64,000 nt of DNA from Flavobacterium sp. SUN052 (GTDB taxonomy: Bacteria; Bacteroidota; Bacteroidia; Flavobacteriales; Flavobacteriaceae): the NCBI RefSeq assembly GCF_028867935.1, contig NZ_JAPQNS010000014.1:1-64000 (forward strand). The letters run 5' to 3'. The notes below the pieces were generated by a model, which made no database searches, was not told where the DNA came from, and worked only from the letters and a program-made list of their open reading frames with translations. Below are positions 45,072 to 53,821 of this stretch, in pieces. The translations under genes were made by a program, and so were the position numbers. Within the stretch, counting starts at the first letter, position 1. Every line of letters begins with the position of its first letter.

Positions 45072-46316
45072 ATGAAACGATACCTAACTCCCTTTATCGC
45101 CGTTGCTTCCTGCCTCTTTTCAGTTGGTAGCGCAGCCCCGGTTAGGCCCATTGACGCAGTCCTCAGCAGTGAAACGTCAAGAAACTTCACCGTGCTTGAC
45201 GAGCGCAGGATTGCCGCCGTAAAAGCCAGTCTGAAAAAGAAAGAGGCCACGTATGCTCCTTATTATCAGGACGCACTGAAAGCTGCCGACAAGCAGCTGA
45301 CGGGCAAACTAACGTCGGTGGTAACCAAAACGCAGACCCCGCCCAGTGGCGACAAACACGACTACTTGAGCCTTGCCCCCTACTGGTGGCCCGACCCAGC
45401 CAAAGCCGATGGCCTGCCCTGGATTCGCAAAGACGGGCAGGTGAACCCTCTCACGCGGGGTGATAATGTCGATCAGCCCGCCAAAGATGCCATGTTCAAA
45501 CGGGCCGAAACATTGGCTACGGCCTGGTACTTTTCGGACGACCGGAAATATGCCCAACGGGCCGTTGAAGTGCTGCAAACGTGGTTCATAAACCCCGAAA
45601 CCAAAATGAATCCTAACCTGAATTTTGGTCAGGGCGTGCCGGGAGTGAGTACGGGCCGGGGCTTCGGCATCATTGAGTTTACGGGCGTAATCGACCTAAC
45701 CACGACCATCGAAATGCTCCGACAGGGCAACGCGCTCGACCCGAAAACGGATGCCGGATTGGTGTCCTGGCTCACGGAGTACGTCAACTGGTTGCAAACG
45801 GGTAAGCTGGCCTTAGAAGAGAAAGCCACAATGAACAATCACGGCACCTGGTACGACGCGCAGGTAGTCGCTATCCTGTTGTTTCTGAAACGGGATGCTG
45901 AGGCCAAAGCCGTTCTCGAATCCACAACCAAAAAGCGCATCGACCATCAGCTTGATGCCGATGGTTCGCAACCCGAAGAACTGTCCCGCACCAAATCGCT
46001 GTCATACAGCATTATGAATCTCAACGCCTTCACGCACCTGTCCTATTTCGGGAAGTTGCTCAACGTTGATTTGTGGAACTACAAAAACCCCAAAGGCGGC
46101 AGTATTCAGAAAGCCTACGAGTTTCTGCAACCCTACGCCGAGGGCAAAGCTAACTGGACCCGCGAACAATTAGGCGACCTTGCCCCGGAACTCGATAAAC
46201 TGCGCCGGTTATTCGTGGATGCGGGCAGTATGATGAATAAGACGGATTACTGCGCGTTTGCGTCGAGCGTTCGGGACAAAAACAGTACAAGCCGCCTGAC
46301 CAGACCGTGTGAGTAA
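45072..46316 (+). CDS. Alginate-lyase-fold polysaccharide lyase (uronan lyase-like)
   Basis: This encodes 414 residues from ATG 45072 (signal peptide TPFIAVASCLFSVGSAA); a TTG at 45060 is an alternative. The alpha/alpha barrel of the alginate_lyase Pfam family is indicated by DYLSLAPYWWPDP, the catalytic-type MNNHGTWYDAQ and the late QPEELSRTKSLSYSIMN. Relatives cleave alginate or glucuronan by beta-elimination. With GH105 downstream, a uronic-acid substrate is likely. Its last codons overlap the sigma factor start by 8 bases. Confidence 0.82.
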   Translation: MKRYLTPFIAVASCLFSVGSAAPVRPIDAVLSSETSRNFTVLDERRIAAVKASLKKKEATYAPYYQDALKAADKQLTGKLTSVVTKTQTPPSGDKHDYLSLAPYWWPDPAKADGLPWIRKDGQVNPLTRGDNVDQPAKDAMFKRAETLATAWYFSDDRKYAQRAVEVLQTWFINPETKMNPNLNFGQGVPGVSTGRGFGIIEFTGVIDLTTTIEMLRQGNALDPKTDAGLVSWLTEYVNWLQTGKLALEEKATMNNHGTWYDAQVVAILLFLKRDAEAKAVLESTTKKRIDHQLDADGSQPEELSRTKSLSYSIMNLNAFTHLSYFGKLLNVDLWNYKNPKGGSIQKAYEFLQPYAEGKANWTREQLGDLAPELDKLRRLFVDAGSMMNKTDYCAFASSVRDKNSTSRLTRPCE

Positions 46317-46956
46317 GCCGCGTTCATCCAATACCGGGCAAACTGACCAACAACTATGGCTTCAGATGAAAGCCGACAGCGAACTTGCGTTTTCTAAGCT
46401 TGTCAAAGTGTATTTTCGGCAATTAGTCAACTACGGCTTCCGGTTTGTGCGGGATGAGGAATTTGTTAAGGATTGCGTGCAGGAAGTGTTTATCGAAATC
46501 TGGAAACGCCGGCAGCGCATCAACGTACCCGATAGCATAAAGGCGTATCTGCTCAGTTCGGTTCGGCGGAAGTTGTATCGGGAAAGCTCCCGGCAGAAGT
46601 TCGAAGCGGGCGAATTTGACCTGGACTTTGCCAACGACCCCTCGCTAACCGAAGAACCGTTTGAGTGGATGCTAATTAACGATGAGCAGGAGCAACAGAT
46701 TCAGGCCAAAGTTGATGCCGTGCTGAATGAACTTCCCCGTCGGCAACGGGAAGTGGTCTATTTGCAGTACTTTCAAAATATGAGCCGTGAGGAAATTGCC
46801 GACACAATGGGCATCAATCCGCAGTCGGTTTCCAACCTGTTACAATTAGCGTTTAAGTTCATCCGAACACGCTGGAGTACCCTAATCATTCTGTTAATGA
46901 TTATTGGTATTCTCCGTAGCCTATCAAATTTTTCCAGTTGGAAGGGTATGGATTGA
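46309..46956 (+). CDS. ECF sigma factor with C-terminal membrane segment
   Basis: This encodes 215 residues. Sigma-2 (about 22-90) includes VKDCVQEVFIEIWKRR, and sigma-4 (about 135-185) includes LPRRQREVVYLQYFQNMSREEIADTMGI. The start is GTG 46309, inside the end of the lyase gene. A hydrophobic stretch STLIILLMIIGIL at about 190-202 follows sigma-4, which could tether the factor to the membrane. It is followed by FecR and an STN-type SusC, so it should switch on the unit from SusC 3 onward when substrate is sensed. Confidence 0.9.
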   Translation: MSKPRSSNTGQTDQQLWLQMKADSELAFSKLVKVYFRQLVNYGFRFVRDEEFVKDCVQEVFIEIWKRRQRINVPDSIKAYLLSSVRRKLYRESSRQKFEAGEFDLDFANDPSLTEEPFEWMLINDEQEQQIQAKVDAVLNELPRRQREVVYLQYFQNMSREEIADTMGINPQSVSNLLQLAFKFIRTRWSTLIILLMIIGILRSLSNFSSWKGMD

Positions 46957-46991
46957 TTTTGGGTGCCATCTATTAAGAAATCACGCTCCAC

Positions 46992-48077
46992 ATGATGCCG
47001 AAGGAACAGGCGGACTATACGATTCAGGACTTGCTTCAACAGGAGCAGTTTCGGGAGTGGGTACTGAACAACGATTCGGAGGGGGATGCGTTCTGGACGA
47101 ACTGGATGGTTGCCAAACCCGAAAACGCCCGGAAGGTTCATGTTACCAAAGCCATTTTACTGAATTTACAGGAGACCCCCGTAGCTATTTCCGACGAGGA
47201 GATAGACGATTTTGTGGCCGACACGGTGGACGAAAACCGACCCAAAATGATCTTTTTCTGGCGCAGTCCGGCGTTACGAATCGCGGCCTCTATCCTGTTG
47301 GTGTTGGGCATTGGTGGCGTACTATACAGGCAGATCGTTCTGAAACCGGGCCAATCGACTGTCGCCAACGGCCAACCGGCCATCGGCAAATACATCGAAA
47401 ACATTAACGATACTGATAAACCCGTCCGCATTCAATTGTCGGAGAACAGCGTGATCACGCTTTACCCTAACAGCACCATCAAGTACCCAAACCCGTTTGA
47501 GACAACGAAGCGGATCGTTTTTTTACGGGGAAAAGCCTTTTTCGAGATTTCCCACAACCCCAAAAAACCGTTTTGGGTGCATAGTAGCCAACTTTCTACG
47601 CAGGTGCTTGGTACGAGTTTTTTGGTAAATGCTTACGAAAATCAGTCGGTGTCAAGTGTAGAGGTGCGTTCGGGCAAGGTATCTGTCTATCTGCATAAAG
47701 ACCTGAACTCAGGCAAACAGGTGGGCAACCCTAATTTGGCGGGTGTGGTGCTGACTCCCAATCAGCAGGCAACCATTGCCGGAACAGACGAACGATTGGT
47801 AAAGTCCATTGTGCCGGAACCGGAATTAGTGGCTGCACCCGCCAAAGAGACATTCATTTTTGAAGATACGCCATTGAAAGATGTGTTAGGTGTACTGAGT
47901 GCTGCCTACGGAATCTCGATTAACTATGACGAGAAAACGCTCCAGAACTGCCACTTGACGGCCAACATGACCGAAGAATCTCTGTTTGAGAAACTCAACC
48001 TGATTTGTCGGATTACAGATTCTACGTATGAAATAGTTGATGCCCAAGTTGTTATGCACAGTAACGGATGTAATTAA
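46992..48077 (+). CDS. FecR-family anti-sigma factor
   Basis: This encodes 361 residues. The cytoplasmic N-terminal part (to about 92) binds the sigma factor, one transmembrane helix lies at about 95-113, and the periplasmic FecR domain (about 140-245) has VRIQLSENSVITLYPNSTI and FLRGKAFFEISHNP. A DUF4974/STN-like domain (about 283-355) includes TPLKDVLGVLSAAYGISI. It relays the signal from the STN domain of SusC 3 to the sigma factor. It lies 35 bases after the sigma gene. Confidence 0.92.
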   Translation: MMPKEQADYTIQDLLQQEQFREWVLNNDSEGDAFWTNWMVAKPENARKVHVTKAILLNLQETPVAISDEEIDDFVADTVDENRPKMIFFWRSPALRIAASILLVLGIGGVLYRQIVLKPGQSTVANGQPAIGKYIENINDTDKPVRIQLSENSVITLYPNSTIKYPNPFETTKRIVFLRGKAFFEISHNPKKPFWVHSSQLSTQVLGTSFLVNAYENQSVSSVEVRSGKVSVYLHKDLNSGKQVGNPNLAGVVLTPNQQATIAGTDERLVKSIVPEPELVAAPAKETFIFEDTPLKDVLGVLSAAYGISINYDEKTLQNCHLTANMTEESLFEKLNLICRITDSTYEIVDAQVVMHSNGCN

Positions 48078-48100
48078 ACGTATTTTCAGGCTTCATGTAT

Positions 48101-48127
48101 AAGGCATTTAGCCAGGTGCCTTTTTTT
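48101..48127 (+). terminator. Rho-independent terminator after FecR
   Basis: AAGGCA (48101-48106) pairs with TGCCTT (48117-48122), and seven T follow. It separates the sigma/FecR transcript from the SusC 3 operon it should control. Confidence 0.7.
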
Positions 48128-48232
48128 ACGGGCGATGATTCAGGGTTGGATTATTTTTAAAGTTTCTTTAATAATAAGGAGTATTCGAGTTCCAGTGCTG
48201 GCATCTACCAATAAAAAAACCTTTAACCGTAG

Positions 48233-51200
48233 ATGGATAAACAGCTACTCGTCGGGTACATTCACCAGGTTGCAAAACGGACTATCGCCCAGTTCCTCTG
48301 CATTGCCTTATTTGCGGGTATAGCTCACGCACACGACTCGGCCGGGCAGGAACTTCTTGACCAAACCATTAGCATCGAACTCGTTAACGAAGATCTGCGG
48401 TCTTCCCTCAGCAAGCTCGAAAAAGCATCGCGCGTTCGTTTCGTTTTTAATCCGAAACAGCTAATTGTAGGCCAGAAGATTAACTTCAAAGCTACAAACG
48501 AGCAGCTACGGCAGGTACTCGATCAGATATTTAGACCGCTGAAAATTACGTATGAATCGACAGCGAACCGGCAGATTCTCCTGTTCAGAAAAGACGTCGG
48601 TGTTACAGATCTGCCCGCAATGGAGGGTCAGGTAGCATTGGCAAAAACGATAAAAGGAGCCGTTACCGATTCGGAGGGGGCCGCGTTGGTAGGCGTGTCG
48701 GTACTGGTGAAGGGAACCCTCAACGGAACCGTGACCGATGCCAAAGGCAACTACCAGATCTCGGTGCCGAATGAGAAGGCAATTTTGGTGTTTTCGTTTG
48801 TGGGGTTTACCAAAAAAGAAATACTCGTTGCCAATAACTCCACCATCAACGTGGCCCTGTCGCCTGATAATCAGGCTCTCGATGAGGTTGTGGTGACGGG
48901 TTATTCAACTACGAACCGCAAGGACATTCTGGGTTCGATCAGTTCCATCAAGGAAAAAGACATTGAGCAGACAACCCCCGTCAACGCCTTCGATGCGGTG
49001 CAGGGGCGGATTGCCGGGGTGCAAATCTCCTCGAACGGCGGGCCGGGGTCGGGGTCTGATATTCGCATTCGGGGAACGTCAACGTTTTCGGCGGGGGTGA
49101 ATCCGCTGTATGTGGTCGATGGGCAGCAGTTGGAAGACATTGACAACCTCAACCCAAACGACATTGCCTCGATAGAAGTGCTGAAAGACGGGGCTTCGGC
49201 GGCCATCTACGGGTCAAAATCAGCCAACGGCGTGATCATCATTACCACCAAATCGGGAAAGACCAACGATTTCAAGCTCGACGTGGACTACGGGCGAGTC
49301 TATAGTCAGGTGGCAAGTGCCATCCCGGTGGCCAACACCCGGCAGCGTTTTTATTATGAGAACGTGCGGGCCGGGTTGTTGCCAGAGGCCCAATTAGCTG
49401 ATTCGACCAGTCTGTTGTACCAGATTTCCAACGATCTGAGTAGCTTAGTAACCCGCACGGGCGTACGGGATCAGGTTAACGTATCGCTGAGTGGCGGCAC
49501 CAACCGGACCCGGTTTTACTGGAATACGGGCTACCTGAACGAAAACGGTATTGTGCTCAACAGCTCCTACACCCGCCTGAGTTCGAAATTGAAATTAGAC
49601 CTCGAAATCAACAAGCGAATGAACGGCGGCACGGCCCTCAACCTGTCGTATGAGCTGACTAAGGGTTTGAACGAAAACAGCGTGTTTCAGCAAATTGCCG
49701 AGCGGATTGCTTATTACCCTATTCTTGAACCCAACGGAACATACACCCCGGAGATTGCGGGTCGGCAAAATCCGGTGGCCGAAGCCCTGTTTACCACCCG
49801 CGACAACCGGAACTACCGCGCTCAATCGTTTAGCTTTCTTGAGTTTGAGCTTGCCCCCTGGCTCACGTTCAAAACCACGCTGGGGATCAATTTCAGGCTG
49901 AACAAGCAAAACAATTTCGACCCACTCGTGGTGCAAACGGTGGGTCGGCCTGCCACGGGCAGCGAGGGCTACGGCCTGAGTTATGACCTGCTTCAGGAAA
50001 ATTACTTCCGGTTCAAAAAACGGTTTGGCAAACACTCGCTGGGGGCATTGGCGGGTTATTCTACCCAACGCTGGGAAGAGGAAACCTCTGATCTGGTGGC
50101 GATTTCGTTTGTTTCCGACAATATCCGCACCTTCAACAACGTCGCTGAGTTTAACCTCGGCAACACACGCACCGATAAGTTTCGGCACGCGCTGACGGGC
50201 CTTTTCGGGGATGTCTCGTATGACTACGGCGGCAAGTATTTGGTCAAAGCGACGCTTCGGCGGGATGGTTCGTCGCGGTTTGGGTCGAATAAGCGGTATG
50301 GCCTTTTTCCGTCGGGTTCGGTGGGCTGGCGGGTGAGCAACGAGCCATTTTTCAAGCGCATGCCGCAGGTCAACAATCTGTTGCTGAAAGCGAGTTTCGG
50401 GGCCACCGGCAACGAGCGCGTGGGCAACTACGAATCGCTGTTACTGTATCGTCCGGGGTTTTATTACAACGGGGTCAACGGCGTAGCGAGTTTTCAGTTG
50501 TCGAACCCCAACTTGGGCTGGGAGAGTACGCTGTCGGTCAACTACGGGCTGAACGCTACCCTGTTTCAGTCCCGGTTAAACGTGGAGGTTGACTTCTGGC
50601 AGAAAACCACCCGGAACCTGCTCTACAACGTACCGATTCCCGAAGAAACGGGGTTTTCGGTATCGCGGCAGAACATCGGCTCGGTGGGCAACAGTGGGAT
50701 CGACATCAACCTCAGCGGAACGCCCTACCGGAAAGGCTCATTCGAGTGGTTCAGCAGTTTCAACATCACCTTCCAGAAAAATAAAGTGCTTGAACTGGCT
50801 GACGAAGACGGCTTTACGTCGGGCAACTTCTTTGTTCAGCAGGGTGCGTCGATTGGGAATTTCTACGGGTATCGCAACCTCGGCGTGTTCCCGACCGATC
50901 AGCACAATGCTTTCGATGCGGGTGGCAAACAGTTGACTCCCATTTTTGAGAACGGGGCGTTCGTGAAATACCAGCTAAACGGGGCCGACTATACCGGCAC
51001 TGTTAACCGTCAGAAAATCGGCGCGACCGTGCTGCGGGGGGGCGATATTTACTGGCAGGATCTCGACAACAATTTCTCGATTGATGGCCTCGACCGGCAG
51101 GTGATCGGCAACGGACTACCAAAATATTTTGGCGGGTTTTTCAACGAATTCAAGTACGGAGCGGCCTCGCTGTCGTTTCTGTTCGATTACACGTTTGGCA

Positions 51201-51625
51201 ACCAGATTTTCCGCAACTACGATCAGCAGCGCAACGACCTGAACTCGGCGGGTGAAACGCCCTCGCCCGAACGAATCGAAAAAGCATGGGTAAAGACAGG
51301 CGACCTGACCGAGTTTGCCAGCCTCGACCGGGGCCGCACCCAAAACCGGCTGGGACCAAACTCGCAGTACATCAGCAAAGGTGAGTACATCAAGTTTAGG
51401 AATATTCGGTTTTCGTACCGGCTGCCGGCAACGCTGCTCAAAAAAACGCCCTGGCTGAAAAATGCGTCGGTTAATTTTTCGGTCAACAACCTCGTCACGT
51501 TCACCAACTACCCCGGCTACAACCCTGAACTCGGTGCGCGTGGCAACGTGCTGCAACCGGGTCAGGACGATCTGCGGTATCCGAACAAGCGGGATTTTAT
51601 TATCGGGATAAAAGCAGGATTTTAA
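48233..51625 (+). CDS. SusC 3, FecA-like TonB-dependent transporter with STN signalling domain
   Basis: This encodes 1130 residues. After a signal peptide the STN domain (about 45-118; ISIELVNEDLRSSLSKLEKA) would contact FecR. Next come the CarboxypepD-reg-like domain (IKGAVTDSEGAALVGVSVLVKG), a plug with DEVVVTGYSTTNRKDILGS, VDGQQLEDI and GSKSANGVIIITTKSG, and a barrel ending IKAGF. It is the only full-length SusC here with an STN domain and sits directly after the sigma/FecR pair, so import and signalling are probably combined. SusD 3 follows after 15 bases. Confidence 0.95.
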   Translation: MDKQLLVGYIHQVAKRTIAQFLCIALFAGIAHAHDSAGQELLDQTISIELVNEDLRSSLSKLEKASRVRFVFNPKQLIVGQKINFKATNEQLRQVLDQIFRPLKITYESTANRQILLFRKDVGVTDLPAMEGQVALAKTIKGAVTDSEGAALVGVSVLVKGTLNGTVTDAKGNYQISVPNEKAILVFSFVGFTKKEILVANNSTINVALSPDNQALDEVVVTGYSTTNRKDILGSISSIKEKDIEQTTPVNAFDAVQGRIAGVQISSNGGPGSGSDIRIRGTSTFSAGVNPLYVVDGQQLEDIDNLNPNDIASIEVLKDGASAAIYGSKSANGVIIITTKSGKTNDFKLDVDYGRVYSQVASAIPVANTRQRFYYENVRAGLLPEAQLADSTSLLYQISNDLSSLVTRTGVRDQVNVSLSGGTNRTRFYWNTGYLNENGIVLNSSYTRLSSKLKLDLEINKRMNGGTALNLSYELTKGLNENSVFQQIAERIAYYPILEPNGTYTPEIAGRQNPVAEALFTTRDNRNYRAQSFSFLEFELAPWLTFKTTLGINFRLNKQNNFDPLVVQTVGRPATGSEGYGLSYDLLQENYFRFKKRFGKHSLGALAGYSTQRWEEETSDLVAISFVSDNIRTFNNVAEFNLGNTRTDKFRHALTGLFGDVSYDYGGKYLVKATLRRDGSSRFGSNKRYGLFPSGSVGWRVSNEPFFKRMPQVNNLLLKASFGATGNERVGNYESLLLYRPGFYYNGVNGVASFQLSNPNLGWESTLSVNYGLNATLFQSRLNVEVDFWQKTTRNLLYNVPIPEETGFSVSRQNIGSVGNSGIDINLSGTPYRKGSFEWFSSFNITFQKNKVLELADEDGFTSGNFFVQQGASIGNFYGYRNLGVFPTDQHNAFDAGGKQLTPIFENGAFVKYQLNGADYTGTVNRQKIGATVLRGGDIYWQDLDNNFSIDGLDRQVIGNGLPKYFGGFFNEFKYGAASLSFLFDYTFGNQIFRNYDQQRNDLNSAGETPSPERIEKAWVKTGDLTEFASLDRGRTQNRLGPNSQYISKGEYIKFRNIRFSYRLPATLLKKTPWLKNASVNFSVNNLVTFTNYPGYNPELGARGNVLQPGQDDLRYPNKRDFIIGIKAGF

Positions 51626-51640
51626 CGACACCCATCTCAG

Positions 51641-53101
51641 ATGAAGACAATCTATACACTCATTGGCCTGATGCTGACCACCTTGCTTGTTAGTTCGTGC
51701 GAGGGTATCCTCGATCAGCAGCCGTACAGCCAATTGTCGGAAGAACAATTCTGGCGCACCAATGCTGATGCTACGTCGGGGGTTACGGCCATGTATGATG
51801 CCATGCAGAAAACCTACAATTCGAAGTATTACAGTTGGGGTGAGTTCCGGGCCGACAACTTTGTGCGGGCGGGTGCTGCTTCGGCCGAGGCTCTCGAATT
51901 GCTCAATAATAGCCTGACCCCCTCCAATGCCGGATCGTTGCGCTGGAATAACTTTTACCTGATTATCGCGAGAGCCAACATCGCCATCGCCAATATTCCC
52001 AACATTTCGGGCTACGACCGGCAACTGCTTGGCGAGGCCCATGCCGTGCGGGCTTACGCTTATTTTCACGCGATTCGGGTTTGGGGCGACGTGCCGCTAT
52101 ACACCGAACCCGTAACGGGACTGGATCAGGAAATCAAAAAGTCTAAAACGAAAGCCGCCGAGATTATGAATCAGGTCATTATCCCGGATATGCTCAATGC
52201 GGAGACGTTACTGACCCAAAACACGAATACCTATCGGTTCTCCAAAGCGGGCATCTGGTCGTTGCAGGCCGAGGTGTATATGTTTTTGAAGGATTTTGCG
52301 AAAGCCAAAGTCGCCCTCACGAATATCACCAGACTCGGCACGTTTTCGCTCGTAACGACCCGCGATACCTGGTGGAAACAGTTTTTGAACGATCCGGGGC
52401 AGGGTGGCAAATTTCAGACAAGCCCCGAATTTATTTTCAACATTCGCTATAGTCAGACCGAAGACAGCGACCGCAGCGGTATTTACGCGGTGTTTTTCGC
52501 CGGTATTCCCAACTACTTTATCAGCCCGGCCCTGGAGCGAAACTGGATTGCCAAGTTCCCGATTGATTCGGTTTCGTGGTACAAACTCTACCCCACCTTT
52601 CCGCCCCGAACCAAAGATGCAGCCGGAAAAACGTTCTTCGGCGACTGGCGGTATTTTGAGAGTCGGGAAGCTACAGCCGCTCAGGGGCTGGCCCGACTGG
52701 CCAAATATAACAAGTTTCAGGTCAATGTGAGCTTCGACGATACCGACATTATCGTCTATCGGTACGCCAACACGCTGACTATGCTGGCCGAGGCCGAGAA
52801 TCAGTTGGGCAATAAGGATGCCGCCGTTGCGCTGATGAATCAGATTCGCACGGCGCGTCAACTACCCACTGTGCGGGCAACCGATTTTACAACGAAAGAG
52901 CAACTTGAAAACTTCATTCTCGATGAACGGCAGTTAGAATTCATTGGGGAGGGTGTTCGCTGGTGGGACCTCCGCCGAACGGGTAAGGCCGTGCAGGTGA
53001 TGGGGCCAATTAACGGGCAAACCGAGCAAAAACTGCTGTTCCCCATTTTCGACCGGCACCTATTCGACAACCCGCTCCTGACACAAACTGAGGGCTATTA
53101 A
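51641..53101 (+). CDS. SusD/RagB glycan-binding lipoprotein 3
   Basis: This encodes 486 residues with a lipobox ending VSSC. The family pattern includes EEQFWRTNADATSGVTAMYD, the TPR-like LGEAHAVRAYAYFHAIRVWGDVP, and the C-terminal LDERQLEFIGEGVRWWDLRRTGK block ending LTQTEGY. It pairs with SusC 3 and is probably in the ECF-controlled operon. Confidence 0.93.
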   Translation: MKTIYTLIGLMLTTLLVSSCEGILDQQPYSQLSEEQFWRTNADATSGVTAMYDAMQKTYNSKYYSWGEFRADNFVRAGAASAEALELLNNSLTPSNAGSLRWNNFYLIIARANIAIANIPNISGYDRQLLGEAHAVRAYAYFHAIRVWGDVPLYTEPVTGLDQEIKKSKTKAAEIMNQVIIPDMLNAETLLTQNTNTYRFSKAGIWSLQAEVYMFLKDFAKAKVALTNITRLGTFSLVTTRDTWWKQFLNDPGQGGKFQTSPEFIFNIRYSQTEDSDRSGIYAVFFAGIPNYFISPALERNWIAKFPIDSVSWYKLYPTFPPRTKDAAGKTFFGDWRYFESREATAAQGLARLAKYNKFQVNVSFDDTDIIVYRYANTLTMLAEAENQLGNKDAAVALMNQIRTARQLPTVRATDFTTKEQLENFILDERQLEFIGEGVRWWDLRRTGKAVQVMGPINGQTEQKLLFPIFDRHLFDNPLLTQTEGY

Positions 53102-53155
53102 AATTTTACCCCCCGCCGATAAACTTAAGAACAAACCCGATACTCCCCATTCCAT

Positions 53156-53812
53156 ATGTTTTCGCATCTGAAATACTTCTTCGTTCTCGTGTTGTTTCTT
53201 CCCCTGATTGGTTGCGATCTGGAGGTGCAGAAGCCCTTTGAGTTTGTACCTGAAGTAAAAACCTTCGCCACCTTCGAGAATCAAACCGTTTGGGAGTGGC
53301 TACAAACCCAGAAATCACCCAGCAGCCTCACAACGGTCGATCAATACAAGTTTGATTTCCTGATCGAAGCCATCGAATACACGGGTCTGGTGGACGAGTT
53401 CAATCGGAAGACCGACCGGCGAACGTTTCTGTTGCTGAACAACAACGCCTTCGATGATGCCAACAAGATTCTGCAAACGCTGACGGGCAAGGTAACAGGG
53501 CCGGTTCGGGCCGCCGATAAAACCCGGCTGACGAATCTGCTGAAATACCACATCATCGACAAGGAGTATATCACGCAGATCGACCCCTTGTTCGTGTTTG
53601 GGGCCGATTATTTTTTCCAGACCATGAATGAAGGTGACAATGGGAAGATACTGCTTCGCCGGGCCGACCGCTACGATATTTCGGTGAACCCGGCCACCGT
53701 TTTTCCGTTAAGTACGGCCCGCCGGGGTACTGTCGTGCGAACGCACAACCTGCGCTACGCCAACGGAATCGCCCACGTGCTTAACGATTACACGCGCAAC
53801 GTCGCTTTTTAA
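53156..53812 (+). CDS. Fasciclin-domain surface lipoprotein
   Basis: This encodes 218 residues with a lipobox ending LIGC, so it is lipid anchored. One fasciclin (FAS1) domain covers about 42-215, with TVWEWLQTQ, a FLLLNNNAFDD strand, LLKYHIIDK (the conserved FAS1 H-box) and a final ANGIAHVLNDY. It occupies the place where SusE/F-type glycan-binding lipoproteins usually lie, directly after SusD 3 and 10 bases before sulfatase 5. A role in glycan or matrix adhesion is inferred from position. Confidence 0.82.
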   Translation: MFSHLKYFFVLVLFLPLIGCDLEVQKPFEFVPEVKTFATFENQTVWEWLQTQKSPSSLTTVDQYKFDFLIEAIEYTGLVDEFNRKTDRRTFLLLNNNAFDDANKILQTLTGKVTGPVRAADKTRLTNLLKYHIIDKEYITQIDPLFVFGADYFFQTMNEGDNGKILLRRADRYDISVNPATVFPLSTARRGTVVRTHNLRYANGIAHVLNDYTRNVAF

Positions 53813-53821
53813 GATTTTCGG

